In this document: one piece after another, positions 7,245 through 15,486 of the stretch
Numbering within the stretch: the first letter of the stretch is position 1
Layout of the letters: each line of letters opens with the position of its first letter
Assembly: GCA_934486965.1 (NCBI GenBank)
Contig: CAKSQP010000014.1
Location: forward strand, 1-22,816
From: an uncultured Eubacteriales bacterium
Lineage (GTDB): Bacteria; Bacillota; Clostridia; Oscillospirales; UBA644
DNA: 22,816 bases
Direction: 5' to 3'
The notes under the pieces: model-generated
What the model was told of the DNA's origin: nothing
Databases searched by the model: none
What the model saw: the letters and a program-made list of their open reading frames with translations, nothing else
Translations under genes and position numbers: made by a program

Positions 7245-8180
7245 ATGCAAAAGAAAAAACTGCTGCACCTTATCTGGATAATTCCGGCGGCGCTGATACT
7301 GCTGTTTTTCGTTCTTTCGTGTTTCTACACGGTAAACGAAACGGAAAAAGCGGTCGTCACGACCTTCGGAAAAGTTTCGGGAGTTTCCTCGGCGGGACTT
7401 CATTTCAAACTGCCGTATCCGATACAGAACGCGCAGACCGTCGATATGACGACGCGAAAACTGCGGATAGGTTATTCGGGAAATGAAGAAAATCCCGAAG
7501 TCAAATCGGACGAGGCGAGCATGATAACGGGCGACTATAATATCGTTTCGGTCGACTTCTTTATCGAATGGAAAGTTTCCGACCCGCAGAAATATCTTTT
7601 CAATTCAGAAGACCCCGATTCCATTCTTTCCTTTGTCGCGCAGGCGGCAGCAAGAGACATTATCGGCTCAAGCACCGTCGACGATATTCTGACGACGGGG
7701 AAAATGTCGATTCAGTCGAATATCAAAGCTCTGATGACCGAACGTCTGACGGGATATGATATCGGAGTTCAGGTGACCGATGTCAAAATTCAGGACGCGG
7801 AACCCCCGACCTCGGAAGTTTCGGCGGCGTTCAAGGAAGTCGAGACCGCAAAACAGCAGATGGAAACAGCAATTAACGAGGCAAACGCCTACAAAGCGTC
7901 GGTCATTCCGAAAGCGAACGCCGACGCCGACAAAATAATAAAGGACGCCGAGGCGTATACCGAAGAAAGAACGAACGAGGCGACGGGACAGGCGTCTAAA
8001 TTTTCGGCGATATACACCGAATATTCGCGCAATCCCGCAGTCACAAAAAAGAGAATGTATCTTGAAATGCTCGAAGAAGCGCTTCCCGACGTAAAAGTCT
8101 ATATAAACGCGACGGAGGGCGGAACGAACACCGTCCTGCCGCTTGAAAGCATTGTGAAAGGAGGAAACGCAAATGGCTAA
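7245..8180 (+). CDS. hflK: SPFH-domain protein, HflK type
   Basis: A 311-residue stomatin/prohibitin (SPFH) protein with an N-terminal membrane anchor at about residues 8-28. The SPFH core follows (TVNETEKAVVTTFGKV, then GLHFKLPYPIQNAQ), and then an Ala/Glu-rich helical stretch at about 200-255. In proteobacteria HflK and HflC form a large membrane cage that encloses and modulates the FtsH protease. The gene starts 12 bases after the CAP gene with AAGGAG upstream, and its end overlaps hflC by 8 bases (ATGGCTAA). The pair is less universal in Clostridia than in proteobacteria. HflK rather than a generic stomatin is inferred from order and pairing. Confidence 0.85.
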   Translation: MQKKKLLHLIWIIPAALILLFFVLSCFYTVNETEKAVVTTFGKVSGVSSAGLHFKLPYPIQNAQTVDMTTRKLRIGYSGNEENPEVKSDEASMITGDYNIVSVDFFIEWKVSDPQKYLFNSEDPDSILSFVAQAAARDIIGSSTVDDILTTGKMSIQSNIKALMTERLTGYDIGVQVTDVKIQDAEPPTSEVSAAFKEVETAKQQMETAINEANAYKASVIPKANADADKIIKDAEAYTEERTNEATGQASKFSAIYTEYSRNPAVTKKRMYLEMLEEALPDVKVYINATEGGTNTVLPLESIVKGGNANG

Positions 8181-9084
8181 AACAAAGAAAATTGTAATCA
8201 TTGTCGCCGCCGTTATCGCCGCAATTCTCCTTTTATCTCTGGTTTCATCTACGATGTATTCTGTCGGCGAAAACCAGTTCGGAATAGTAAGGCAGTTCGG
8301 ACAGGTCGTCGACATCAAAAACGATTCCGGTCTTTATTTCAAAATTCCGTTCGTGCAGGAAATTGATTATCTTCCGAAGAACACCCAACTTTACGACGTA
8401 ACGCCGAGCGACGTTTTAACCTCGGACAAGAAGTCGCTTGTCGTCGACAGTTACGCGATATGGAAAATCGTCGATCCGCTCGAATTCGTCCAGTCGATAG
8501 GAACTCTCGGCGAAATGGAAGGGAGACTTGACGCCGCGACTTACAGCGTCGTCAAAAACACTCTCGGAACGATGATACAGACCGACATCATAATGGCGGG
8601 GAGCGACACTACAAACTACCGCAACGAACTCAATAAGATAATCACCGACCGCGTAAACGAACAGGTCAAGGACGAATACGGCGTTGAGATAGTCGCGATA
8701 GAAGTCAAAAAACTCGACCTTCCGTCGGATAACGAGGCGGCGGTCTACGAAAGAATGATATCCGACCGCAAGCAAATAGCGGCGGCGTATATAGCCGAGG
8801 GCGACCTTGAGGCGTCGAAAATCAAAAACGACACCGACAAGGAAGCGGCGATAACGGTGAGCGAAGCGAAAGCCAAAGCCGAGACCTTAAAGGGAGAAGC
8901 GGAGGCAAAATATATGCAGATACTCGCAGGCGCCTATTCCTCTTCGGAAAGACAGGATTTCTATTCTTTCTACCGTTCGCTCGAAACCGCGAAAACGCTT
9001 GTAAAGGACGACGGAAACGGCAATATGACCCTGATTTTGCCGAAAGACAGCGAACTTGCAAAAATCTTTATCGGAAACAACTGA
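8173..9084 (+). CDS. hflC: SPFH-domain protein, HflC type
   Basis: A 303-residue SPFH protein, partner of the upstream HflK. The membrane anchor is at about residues 7-26. The core contains VGENQFGIVRQFGQV and the SDVLTSDKKSLVVDSYAIWKI segment characteristic of HflC. A long charged helical region (about 190-255) has the AKAKAETLKGEAEAKY pattern, and a short C-terminal domain follows. GGAGG lies about six bases before the ATG, inside hflK. It is the last gene of the cluster, followed by a strong terminator. The likely role is a membrane scaffold that controls FtsH or membrane microdomains. Confidence 0.88.
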   Translation: MAKTKKIVIIVAAVIAAILLLSLVSSTMYSVGENQFGIVRQFGQVVDIKNDSGLYFKIPFVQEIDYLPKNTQLYDVTPSDVLTSDKKSLVVDSYAIWKIVDPLEFVQSIGTLGEMEGRLDAATYSVVKNTLGTMIQTDIIMAGSDTTNYRNELNKIITDRVNEQVKDEYGVEIVAIEVKKLDLPSDNEAAVYERMISDRKQIAAAYIAEGDLEASKIKNDTDKEAAITVSEAKAKAETLKGEAEAKYMQILAGAYSSSERQDFYSFYRSLETAKTLVKDDGNGNMTLILPKDSELAKIFIGNN

Positions 9085-9094
9085 AAATGACAAA

Positions 9095-9127
9095 AGCGGC
9101 TGCAAATATTTTGCAGCCGCTCTTTTT
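9095..9127 (+). terminator. intrinsic terminator after hflC
   Basis: A perfect 12-bp stem, AGCGGCTGCAAA (9095-9106) and TTTGCAGCCGCT (9110-9121), with a 3-base loop, is followed by CTTTTT. It ends the plus-strand cluster that begins at 4527. Confidence 0.92.
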
Positions 9128-9128
9128 A

Positions 9129-9173
9129 CCCCGAAAAAGGGGAATAAGACAGACCGGGAAGTCTGTCTTATTC
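9129..9173 (-). terminator. long hairpin, probable terminator for the alpha-galactosidase
   Basis: GAATAAGACAGAC (9142-9154) and GTCTGTCTTATTC (9161-9173) form a perfect 13-bp inverted repeat with a 6-base loop. Read on the minus strand, the stem is followed by CCCCTTTTT, which fits an intrinsic terminator about 125 bases past the galactosidase stop. A second small hairpin, CCCC/GGGG at 9129-9142, abuts it. On the plus strand there is no T tract. Confidence 0.55.
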
Positions 9174-9241
9174 AAGGGGGATATATCATGAAAAACAAGA
9201 AATAAGCTTTTGTTGTGCCTTTATAATAACATTCTTTTTCG

Positions 9242-9266
9242 GCAGAAATGTTAAGAAAATTTCTGC
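9242..9266. repeat. 8-bp inverted repeat downstream of the galactosidase gene
   Basis: GCAGAAAT (9242-9249) and ATTTCTGC (9259-9266) are separated by nine bases. It lies in the 3' region of the galactosidase transcript, without a clear T tract on either strand. It may be a transcript-stabilising hairpin. Confidence 0.35.
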
Positions 9267-9297
9267 ATTATGGATTAAAACTGCGGCAGTCCTTTTC

Positions 9298-11481
9298 TTA
9301 CTTTATTTTCTCGAAAATCCACATTTTACTGCAATATTCGCCGAGACCGGGGACGGGAATTCCGAAGCCCATAAGTTGGGAACCCGTATATTCCTTTCCC
9401 GAAACGGTTTCGCGGTAAAGGGCGTTTTTGTCAAGTCCGCGGAGAACAAGTCTTTCGGGGTTGGGTTCGATTTCGACATGAACTCTCATATAAACCGCGA
9501 TTGCAGCCGATTTATCGGCGGCGACACTGCACCATGCGGAGCAGTTTTCCTCAAACGGACTGCGGAGGCGGTAATAGTCGGCGTTTACAAGCATATCGCC
9601 GTACTTTTTATAGAGTTCCGCGCCGTAGGTGACCATTTTTTTGTCTTCGTCGGAAAGTTTCGTCGGGTCAAGTTCGTATCCGAAAGAGCCTGTAAGCGCG
9701 ACGTTTATTCGGGTGTCAAAACCTGTGACGTGTCTCGTCTGGTGATTCGGGCAGGCGGAAACGTGTCCGACCATTGTTCCGAGCGGGAAAACCATCGAAG
9801 TGCCGTACTGGATTTTGAGCCTTTCGACGGCGTCGCTGTCGTCGCTCGTCCAGGTCTGCGGCATATACGCGGTCATTCCGCAGTCGAAACGTCCGCCGCC
9901 GCCGGAGCAGTTTTCAAAGAGAACGTCGGGGAAATCTTTCGTAAGTCTGTCAAGGACCGAATAAAGTCCGAGATAATAGCGGTGAACGAATTCGCCCGAA
10001 TGTTCGCTGTCGAGAAGTTCGCTTCCCGCCTCGGTCATATTGCGGTTGAAATCCCACTTTATATAGGAGACCATTCCCGTTTTTAAGATATTTGCAACCG
10101 AATCGTAAACGAATTCGCAGACGTCTTTACGCGAAAGGTCGAGCATAAGTTGCGTTCTTGCAAGGGAGCGGGGTCTGTTTTTGAAATGTATGCACCAGTC
10201 GGGGTGCTTTTCGTAAAGGTCGCTTTCGGGGGATATCATTTCGGGTTCGAACCATATCCCGAGTTTACAGCCCGATTTTTCAAGTTTTTTATAAAGCCCC
10301 TCAATGCCGTTCGGAAGTTTGTTTTTATCGACGTACCAGTCGCCGAGAGAGGAGGTGTCTCCGTCGCGGTGTCCGAACCAGCCGTCGTCGACGACCAGAA
10401 GTTCGACGCCCAGGTCGGCAGCCGCGTTGCCTATTTCGGCAAGTTTCTTTTCGTCAAACGAGAAGTAGCAAGCCTCCCAACTGTTTATAATGACGGGGCG
10501 GCGGATATCTCTGTATTTTCCGCGGCAAAGGCGTTTTCTTATTATATTGTTGAAGTTATGGGAAAGACCCGTAAGCCCGTCCCCCGAATAGGTCATTATC
10601 GCCTCGGGAGAAGTGAAAGTTTTTCCGGCGTCAAGCACCCAGCAGAAACCGTCGGGGTTTATTCCGGCGTTAAATCGGGTGAAATTATAGCGCGTCCCCT
10701 CGACCGTCATTTTGTAGGAACCCGAATATACGAGGGTCGCTCCGTAGCAGTCGCCCGCGGTTTCCGACGCTGTTTTATCGCAGATTATCATAAACGGGTT
10801 GTGAGTATGCGACGACGCGCCTCTGCGGGAGCCCGTCGTGAAAAGTCCGTGTTTGACGGGCCCTCTTTCAAGGTGTCTTTCCCTGCACCACGAACCGTAG
10901 TTCGAAATGACGTCGTAACGCATATTGTCGAAATCGACGGTCATACTCATGACTTTTGAGATTTTCACTTCCGCCGCGGACGCGTTTTCAACGACCGCCC
11001 AGCGGGTGATGACGTCGTAATCGGCAAAAACGGCGTAGTAAAGGTGGACGAGGATATCGGATATCCCGTCTTTAAGGGTGACTTTCAGGGTCTTTATGTC
11101 GTCTCCGTTTTCGGAATATACCGAGGGAAGTCCTTCAAGTTCGGGTTTGCCGTCGATTATTTCGTAACTGTCGTATTTAAGGTCGACGATGTTGCTCCCG
11201 TCGGGGTTTATAATTTCAAGAGACGGGTCTTTCATGTCGCCCCTGCCCCAGCCCGAATATTCGAGAGGTCTGCCCTCTAAGGTAAAGGAAAGGTCTCCGT
11301 CTTCGAGGTTTGCCGAATGGGACGAGAACCAGTCGTATTCGCGGTTCATATAAGCGTCGTCGCCCGACTCGATTTTCCTGCCCCAATAAGCGTGCATTAA
11401 ATATCCGCGTTCGACGAACATTATATAACTTGAATTTTTCGTGTTTATGTGAAATTTCGTTCCGTTTACTTCTATTGACAT
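9298..11481 (-). CDS. alpha-galactosidase, GH36 family
   Basis: A 727-residue cytoplasmic enzyme with no signal peptide. It hydrolyses terminal alpha-1,6-galactose from melibiose, raffinose and related sugars. The layout is an N-terminal beta-sandwich domain (about 1-330), a central (beta/alpha)8 barrel and a small C-terminal domain. The catalytic nucleophile is D477 in KWDFNRN, and the acid/base lies in the TSDDSDA segment (D547-D550). LVVDDGWFGHRDGD, IWFEPEMISP and ENCSGGGGRFD are family hallmarks. I chose the ATG at 11481 (MSIEVNG) because GGAGGG lies just upstream and a promoter is well placed; the open frame extends 35 codons further without support. The gene stands alone, with no sugar transporter beside it. 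Confidence 0.95.
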   Translation of the reverse strand: MSIEVNGTKFHINTKNSSYIMFVERGYLMHAYWGRKIESGDDAYMNREYDWFSSHSANLEDGDLSFTLEGRPLEYSGWGRGDMKDPSLEIINPDGSNIVDLKYDSYEIIDGKPELEGLPSVYSENGDDIKTLKVTLKDGISDILVHLYYAVFADYDVITRWAVVENASAAEVKISKVMSMTVDFDNMRYDVISNYGSWCRERHLERGPVKHGLFTTGSRRGASSHTHNPFMIICDKTASETAGDCYGATLVYSGSYKMTVEGTRYNFTRFNAGINPDGFCWVLDAGKTFTSPEAIMTYSGDGLTGLSHNFNNIIRKRLCRGKYRDIRRPVIINSWEACYFSFDEKKLAEIGNAAADLGVELLVVDDGWFGHRDGDTSSLGDWYVDKNKLPNGIEGLYKKLEKSGCKLGIWFEPEMISPESDLYEKHPDWCIHFKNRPRSLARTQLMLDLSRKDVCEFVYDSVANILKTGMVSYIKWDFNRNMTEAGSELLDSEHSGEFVHRYYLGLYSVLDRLTKDFPDVLFENCSGGGGRFDCGMTAYMPQTWTSDDSDAVERLKIQYGTSMVFPLGTMVGHVSACPNHQTRHVTGFDTRINVALTGSFGYELDPTKLSDEDKKMVTYGAELYKKYGDMLVNADYYRLRSPFEENCSAWCSVAADKSAAIAVYMRVHVEIEPNPERLVLRGLDKNALYRETVSGKEYTGSQLMGFGIPVPGLGEYCSKMWIFEKIK

Positions 11482-11509
11482 AACGCCCTCCGTTACTTTT
11501 AGTATATTG

Positions 11510-11538
11510 ATTTTATCATAATTAAGAGGTAAAGTCAA
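11510..11538 (-). promoter_or_regulatory. predicted promoter of the alpha-galactosidase
   Basis: On the minus strand TTGACT (complement of 11533-11538) and TAAAAT (complement of 11510-11515) are 17 bases apart. The start would fall near 11503, about 20 bases before the start codon. Confidence 0.65.
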
Positions 11539-11580
11539 TCGCGAATATTCAAATATTTTCCGAAAATCGGGGTTTTGGTA

Positions 11581-11609
11581 TTGCAAATAAAAGAAATATA
11601 AGATATAAT
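11581..11609 (+). promoter_or_regulatory. predicted ackA promoter
   Basis: TTGCAA at 11581-11586 and TATAAT at 11604-11609 have a 17-base spacer, leaving a leader of about 27 bases to the ackA start. It diverges from the galactosidase promoter across about 45 A/T-rich bases. Confidence 0.7.
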
Positions 11610-11642
11610 ATAAAAAACGCTATCATGAAATGGAGAAGAAGA

Positions 11643-12851
11643 ATGAAGGTATTAGTAATAAACGCAGGTTCGTCCTCCGTCAAATATCAGCTTTTCGATA
11701 TGTCCGACGAGAGCGTGCTTGCCAAAGGTATCTGCGAAAGAATCGGAGACGAAATGGGCAAATTCAAGCATAAGGTTCCCGGAAGAGAAGATTATGTTCT
11801 TGAAACCAAAATTCCCAACCATAAAGAAGCGATCGAGCTTGTCGTTAAAGCTCTTACCGACGAAAAACTCGGCGTTATAAAGTCCATGAGCGAAATTTCC
11901 GCTGTCGGACACAGAGTTCTTCACGGCGGCGAAAAATTCAGCGGTTCGGTTATCGTTGACGACGATGTTATCGCGGCTATTATCGACTGCTGCGAACTCG
12001 GACCTCTTCACAATCCGCACAACCTTACAGGTATCCGTGCCTGCGAAGAGATAATGGGCAAAGACTGTCCTCAGGTAGCCGTTTTCGACACGGGCTTCCA
12101 CCAGACAATGCCCGACTACGCGTATATGTACGCGCTCCCCTATGAATATTACGAAAAATACAGAATAAGACGTTACGGCTTCCACGGAACATCTCACCGC
12201 TACATAAGCATGAGAGCCGCGGAAATGCTCGGAAAAGACCCGAAAGACCTTAAAATCGTCACCTGCCACCTCGGAAACGGTTCTTCCGTTGCGGCGGTCG
12301 ACGGCGGAAAATGTCTCGACACGTCAATGGGTCTTACCCCTCTTGAAGGTATCATCATGGGAACCCGTTGCGGCTCTATCGACCCTGCAATAGTCCCCCT
12401 TATCATGCAGAAAGAAAACATGACCCCCGCTCAGGTCGACGAAATGATGAACAAGAAATCGGGTATCCTCGGCGTTTCGCAGAAGACAAGCGACAACAGA
12501 GATATCGAGAACGGCGCTAAGGCGGGAGACAAGAGATGTCAACTTATTGAAAGCATGCTCGTCCACCAGTTGGTTAAACTCATCGGCGGATACGCCGCGG
12601 CAATGGGCGGCGTCGACGCGGTAGTCTTTGCGGGCGGTATCGGCGAAAACAATCCGCATTACAGATCGAGAGTTGCAAAGAAACTTGCATTCCTCGGGGC
12701 TGAGATCGACGAAGAACTCAATATGAAGAGAGGCATTGAAGCGGATCTTTCCAAAGACCCCGAACATACCAAACTTCACATCATGGTCATTCCGACAAAC
12801 GAAGAACTCATGATAGCAAGAGACACTGTCGAACTTGTAACAAAGAAATAA
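11643..12851 (+). CDS. ackA: acetate kinase
   Basis: A 402-residue enzyme that interconverts acetyl phosphate plus ADP with acetate plus ATP, the main substrate-level ATP step of acetogenic fermentation. It has the ASKHA fold: VLVINAGSSSVKYQLF at residues 3-18, GHRVLHGG near 95, the FDTGFHQTMP loop, YGFHGTSHRY, HLGNGSS, DTSMGLTPLEG and GGIGEN. I chose the ATG at 11643 because GGAGAAGAAG lies just upstream; an in-frame ATG at 11625 would add six mostly basic residues outside the conserved start. Length is standard. No phosphotransacetylase gene is adjacent, so pta must lie elsewhere. It has its own promoter and terminator. Confidence 0.97.
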   Translation: MKVLVINAGSSSVKYQLFDMSDESVLAKGICERIGDEMGKFKHKVPGREDYVLETKIPNHKEAIELVVKALTDEKLGVIKSMSEISAVGHRVLHGGEKFSGSVIVDDDVIAAIIDCCELGPLHNPHNLTGIRACEEIMGKDCPQVAVFDTGFHQTMPDYAYMYALPYEYYEKYRIRRYGFHGTSHRYISMRAAEMLGKDPKDLKIVTCHLGNGSSVAAVDGGKCLDTSMGLTPLEGIIMGTRCGSIDPAIVPLIMQKENMTPAQVDEMMNKKSGILGVSQKTSDNRDIENGAKAGDKRCQLIESMLVHQLVKLIGGYAAAMGGVDAVVFAGGIGENNPHYRSRVAKKLAFLGAEIDEELNMKRGIEADLSKDPEHTKLHIMVIPTNEELMIARDTVELVTKK

Positions 12852-12854
12852 ACA

Positions 12855-12877
12855 AAAGGGGGCTTAAAGCCCCCTTT
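12855..12877. terminator. bidirectional terminator shared by ackA and the XRE gene
   Basis: AAAGGGGGCT (12855-12864) and AGCCCCCTTT (12868-12877) form a perfect stem with a 3-base loop. The right arm includes two bases of the stop codon of the converging XRE gene, so one hairpin serves both transcripts. Confidence 0.8.
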
Positions 12878-13208
12878 ACATATTTTTATAATTTTCTATT
12901 TCTTTCACTAAATCAAAGAACCGTTTTTGTTCTTCCGGAGATTTTGCCGCCGCAATTTCATAGACGGCAAGCGGAATTTCTTCGGTATTTCCGTCTCCGA
13001 TCTTTTCAAAGAGTGCGGACATCGGGATTTTGATCGCCGTTGTTATTCTGAAAATGCTGTCGACCGTCGCGTTCTTTTCGCCTCTTTCTATCTGACCGAT
13101 ATATGTCGGGTGACATTTTGCAAGTTCCGCAAGAGTTTCCTGCGACAGACCGCGGCTTTTTCTGTAATTTCTTATTCTTGTACCTATTATTTTTGAAATA
13201 TCGCTCAT
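12876..13208 (-). CDS. XRE-family DNA-binding regulator
   Basis: A 110-residue protein. The N-terminal helix-turn-helix (about residues 6-65) has the Cro/C1 pattern: GTRIRNYRKSRGLSQETLAE, then CHPTYIGQIERGEKNATVDS, then a helix ending SALFEKI. A short acidic helical tail (about 80-110) may dimerise or sense a signal. GGAG lies before the ATG. It is convergent with ackA and divergent from the antiporter gene, so autoregulation and control of the antiporter/MgtC pair is a reasonable guess. The domain is too generic for a specific role. Confidence 0.88.
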   Translation of the reverse strand: MSDISKIIGTRIRNYRKSRGLSQETLAELAKCHPTYIGQIERGEKNATVDSIFRITTAIKIPMSALFEKIGDGNTEEIPLAVYEIAAAKSPEEQKRFFDLVKEIENYKNM

Positions 13209-13240
13209 TATTGTTTCTCCGTAAGCATAGATATATATTT

Positions 13241-13269
13241 ATAATACATTATTTTTTCCGCAAATGCAA
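13241..13269 (-). promoter_or_regulatory. predicted promoter of the XRE gene
   Basis: On the minus strand TTGCAT (complement of 13264-13269) and TATTAT (complement of 13241-13246) are 17 bases apart. The same A/T-rich stretch holds a TATAAT on the plus strand at 13240-13245, without a good -35. Confidence 0.5.
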
Positions 13270-13294
13270 GAGTTCTTCCGACGGAGGTGATACG

Positions 13295-14728
13295 GTGGTT
13301 GAAGTATTATATGAAAAATTGAATATATCCCCTGTCGCGACGATAATAATTTCGGTCGCCATGATGCTTTTTGTCGGTTATCTTCTGACAAGAATTACAA
13401 AACTGCTGAAGTTGCCGAACGTCACCGCCTACATTCTGGCGGGTATTCTCCTCGGACCTTATTGCCTTAACGCTATTCCCGAAAAGGTAATTTCCGGAAT
13501 GGACTTCCTTTCGGATATCGCCCTCGCTTTCATTGCGTTCGGAACGGGCGAATTTTTCAAATTTTCGGAACTCAAAAAGAACGGCGGCAAGGTCATTGTC
13601 ATAACCGTTTTCGAGTCGCTTGCGGCGTCGGCGGCAATCTTTGCCGTTATGTATTTTATCCTGCGGCTCGACCTTGCGTTTTCGGCAGTAATTGCGGCAC
13701 TTTCGGCGGCTACCGCTCCCGCGTCGACTCTTATGACCATTCGTCAGACGGGCGCAAAAGGCGACTTTGTAAACACGCTTTTGCAGGTCGTCGCCCTTGA
13801 CGATATAGTAGGGCTTGTGGCGTACAGCATTGCCATATCGATAGCCGTCGCGTCAAAAGGCGAAGGGGTCGATATAGGCGGGATATGCCTGACGCTTGCG
13901 GAAAATATCGGTATAATGGCTCTCGGCGGATTTTTCGGGGTTTTGATGCGGCTTCTGATGCCGAAAAAACGTTCGACCGACAACCGCCTTATCATTTCGA
14001 TAGCGACGCTGTTTGCGTTCTGCGGGATATGCGCCGTCATCGGAGTGTCTCCGTTGCTCGGCTGTATGGCGATGGGCACGGTCTATATGAACATAACCGA
14101 AGACGACAAACTTTTCAAGCAACTCAACTATTTCAACCCGCCCGTTCTCCTGCTGTTTTTCGTACATTCGGGGCTTTCCTTCAGACTCGGGGACCTTTTC
14201 GAAAACGACTCGGCAATAGGCGCGTATCCGCTGCTTGCGGTCGGCGCGGTCTACTTTATAACGAGGATCGTCGGGAAATACGTCGGTTCGTTTGTCGGCT
14301 GTTCGCTCGTCAAAAAGGATAAAAAAGTCAGGAATTTTCTGGGGCTTGCCCTTATTCCTCAGGCAGGAGTCGCGATAGGTCTTGCGGCTCTCGGAGCAAG
14401 GACTCTCGGCGGAGAACTCGGAAGCGCATTGCAGACGGTCATTCTCGCGTCAAGCGTTTTATACGAACTGATAGGCCCCGCCTCGGCGAAACTTTCGCTC
14501 TGGCTTTCGGGGGCATACTCGAATAATATCGACGAACTCGTGCCGATCGAAGAAAAACTTTCGCCTGTCGACGAACTCGTTGAAAAGATAAACCGAATAA
14601 GAGCGGAGACCCCGCGCGACGACGTGCCGTCCCCCGAAGAGGCGGCGTTTGACGAAGCGGCGGAGGAGCAATACGCAATTTTGGAAAATATGCAAAAAAG
14701 ACAGAGAAATCGGAGGAGATTTTTATGA
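13295..14728 (+). CDS. CPA2-family cation:proton antiporter (KefB/NapA-like)
   Basis: A 477-residue monovalent cation/proton antiporter in the cytoplasmic membrane. The start is GTG at 13295, preceded by a near-perfect GGAGGTGA at 13283-13290; the longer open frame upstream runs back into the XRE gene and has no ribosome site. About twelve to thirteen hydrophobic segments are seen. Family marks include the early LLKLPNVTAYILAGILLGP helix, the ALSAATAPAS stretch in the transport core and VVALDDIVGLVAYS with the paired aspartates. After residue 400 a hydrophilic acidic tail of about 70 residues ends in a very basic QKRQRNRRRFL. No TrkA-N domain is present. The stop overlaps the MgtC gene by ATGA. 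Whether it moves Na+ or K+ is not visible. Confidence 0.9.
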   Translation: MVEVLYEKLNISPVATIIISVAMMLFVGYLLTRITKLLKLPNVTAYILAGILLGPYCLNAIPEKVISGMDFLSDIALAFIAFGTGEFFKFSELKKNGGKVIVITVFESLAASAAIFAVMYFILRLDLAFSAVIAALSAATAPASTLMTIRQTGAKGDFVNTLLQVVALDDIVGLVAYSIAISIAVASKGEGVDIGGICLTLAENIGIMALGGFFGVLMRLLMPKKRSTDNRLIISIATLFAFCGICAVIGVSPLLGCMAMGTVYMNITEDDKLFKQLNYFNPPVLLLFFVHSGLSFRLGDLFENDSAIGAYPLLAVGAVYFITRIVGKYVGSFVGCSLVKKDKKVRNFLGLALIPQAGVAIGLAALGARTLGGELGSALQTVILASSVLYELIGPASAKLSLWLSGAYSNNIDELVPIEEKLSPVDELVEKINRIRAETPRDDVPSPEEAAFDEAAEEQYAILENMQKRQRNRRRFL

Positions 14729-15456
14729 TAAACCCCGCAATAACAGACCCGATAGCGACCCTGCTCGGCGATTGGTCGGCGGGACTCGGTACGGCGTCGG
14801 TAATTTTCAGAATAGCCGTTTCGGTCGTGCTTTCGGCAATAATCGGCTGTGAACGGTCAAGCAAGCGCCATTCGGCGGGTTTCAGGACGTTTATCCTCGT
14901 TTCCTTGGCGTCGACCACCGCAATGCTCATTGACATCTACCTTGCGGAAAGTTTCGGTTTCAAACTGCCGATACTGTCGGTCGCCTCGGTCATCGCGGTC
15001 GCGATAACAAGCGGAAATTCGGTCCTGTTCAGTTCGAGAAATCAGATAAAAGGACTTACGACCTCGGTCGGGCTTTGGGCGTGCGGATTTATCGGACTTG
15101 CGATAGGCGCGGGACTTTATCTTTTGACGATAGTTTCGTTCGTCGCGCTTCTTTGCAGTCTGATGTTCTTCCCGCAGGTCGAAAATCTCTTAAAGAATAT
15201 TTCAAATCATTTCGATATTCACCTTGAACTGAAAAACAAAGACGACCTCAAGGATTTCGTCGCGACGATAAGAAAACTCGGACTGCGTATCGACGACATC
15301 GAGATGAATCCCGCATACCTGAACTCGGGACTGAGCGTTTACACGATAGGACTCACGATCGACAGTCCGGAACTGAAAAAATATAAAAAACACAGCGAAA
15401 TAATCGAGGCACTGTCCTCACTCGAATATATCTACCATATCGAGGAATTGATATAA
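14725..15456 (+). CDS. MgtC/SapB family membrane protein
   Basis: A 243-residue protein. The N-terminal membrane domain has about four or five helices and the MgtC signature GCERSSKRHSAGFRT at residues 41-55, followed by a glycine-rich helix pair. A cytoplasmic ACT-like C-terminal domain (about 160-243) includes TIRKLGLRIDDIEMNPA. MgtC proteins support growth at low Mg2+ and can modulate ATP synthase or ion balance. GGAGGAG lies just before the ATG. Overlap with the antiporter stop shows the two are made together. A terminator follows directly. Confidence 0.92.
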   Translation: MINPAITDPIATLLGDWSAGLGTASVIFRIAVSVVLSAIIGCERSSKRHSAGFRTFILVSLASTTAMLIDIYLAESFGFKLPILSVASVIAVAITSGNSVLFSSRNQIKGLTTSVGLWACGFIGLAIGAGLYLLTIVSFVALLCSLMFFPQVENLLKNISNHFDIHLELKNKDDLKDFVATIRKLGLRIDDIEMNPAYLNSGLSVYTIGLTIDSPELKKYKKHSEIIEALSSLEYIYHIEELI

Positions 15457-15461
15457 AAAAG

Positions 15462-15486
15462 AAGCACCGCTATGCGGTGCTTTTTC
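15462..15486. terminator. bidirectional intrinsic terminator
   Basis: AAGCACCGC (15462-15470) and GCGGTGCTT (15474-15482) with a 3-base loop are flanked by an A run on the left and a T run on the right. It ends both the MgtC transcript and the converging four-helix-bundle gene. Confidence 0.9.

Noticed and set aside
13103..13294. Upstream extension of the antiporter frame
   Set aside because: It runs antisense through the XRE gene and lacks a ribosome site, whereas GTG 13295 has a near-perfect one.
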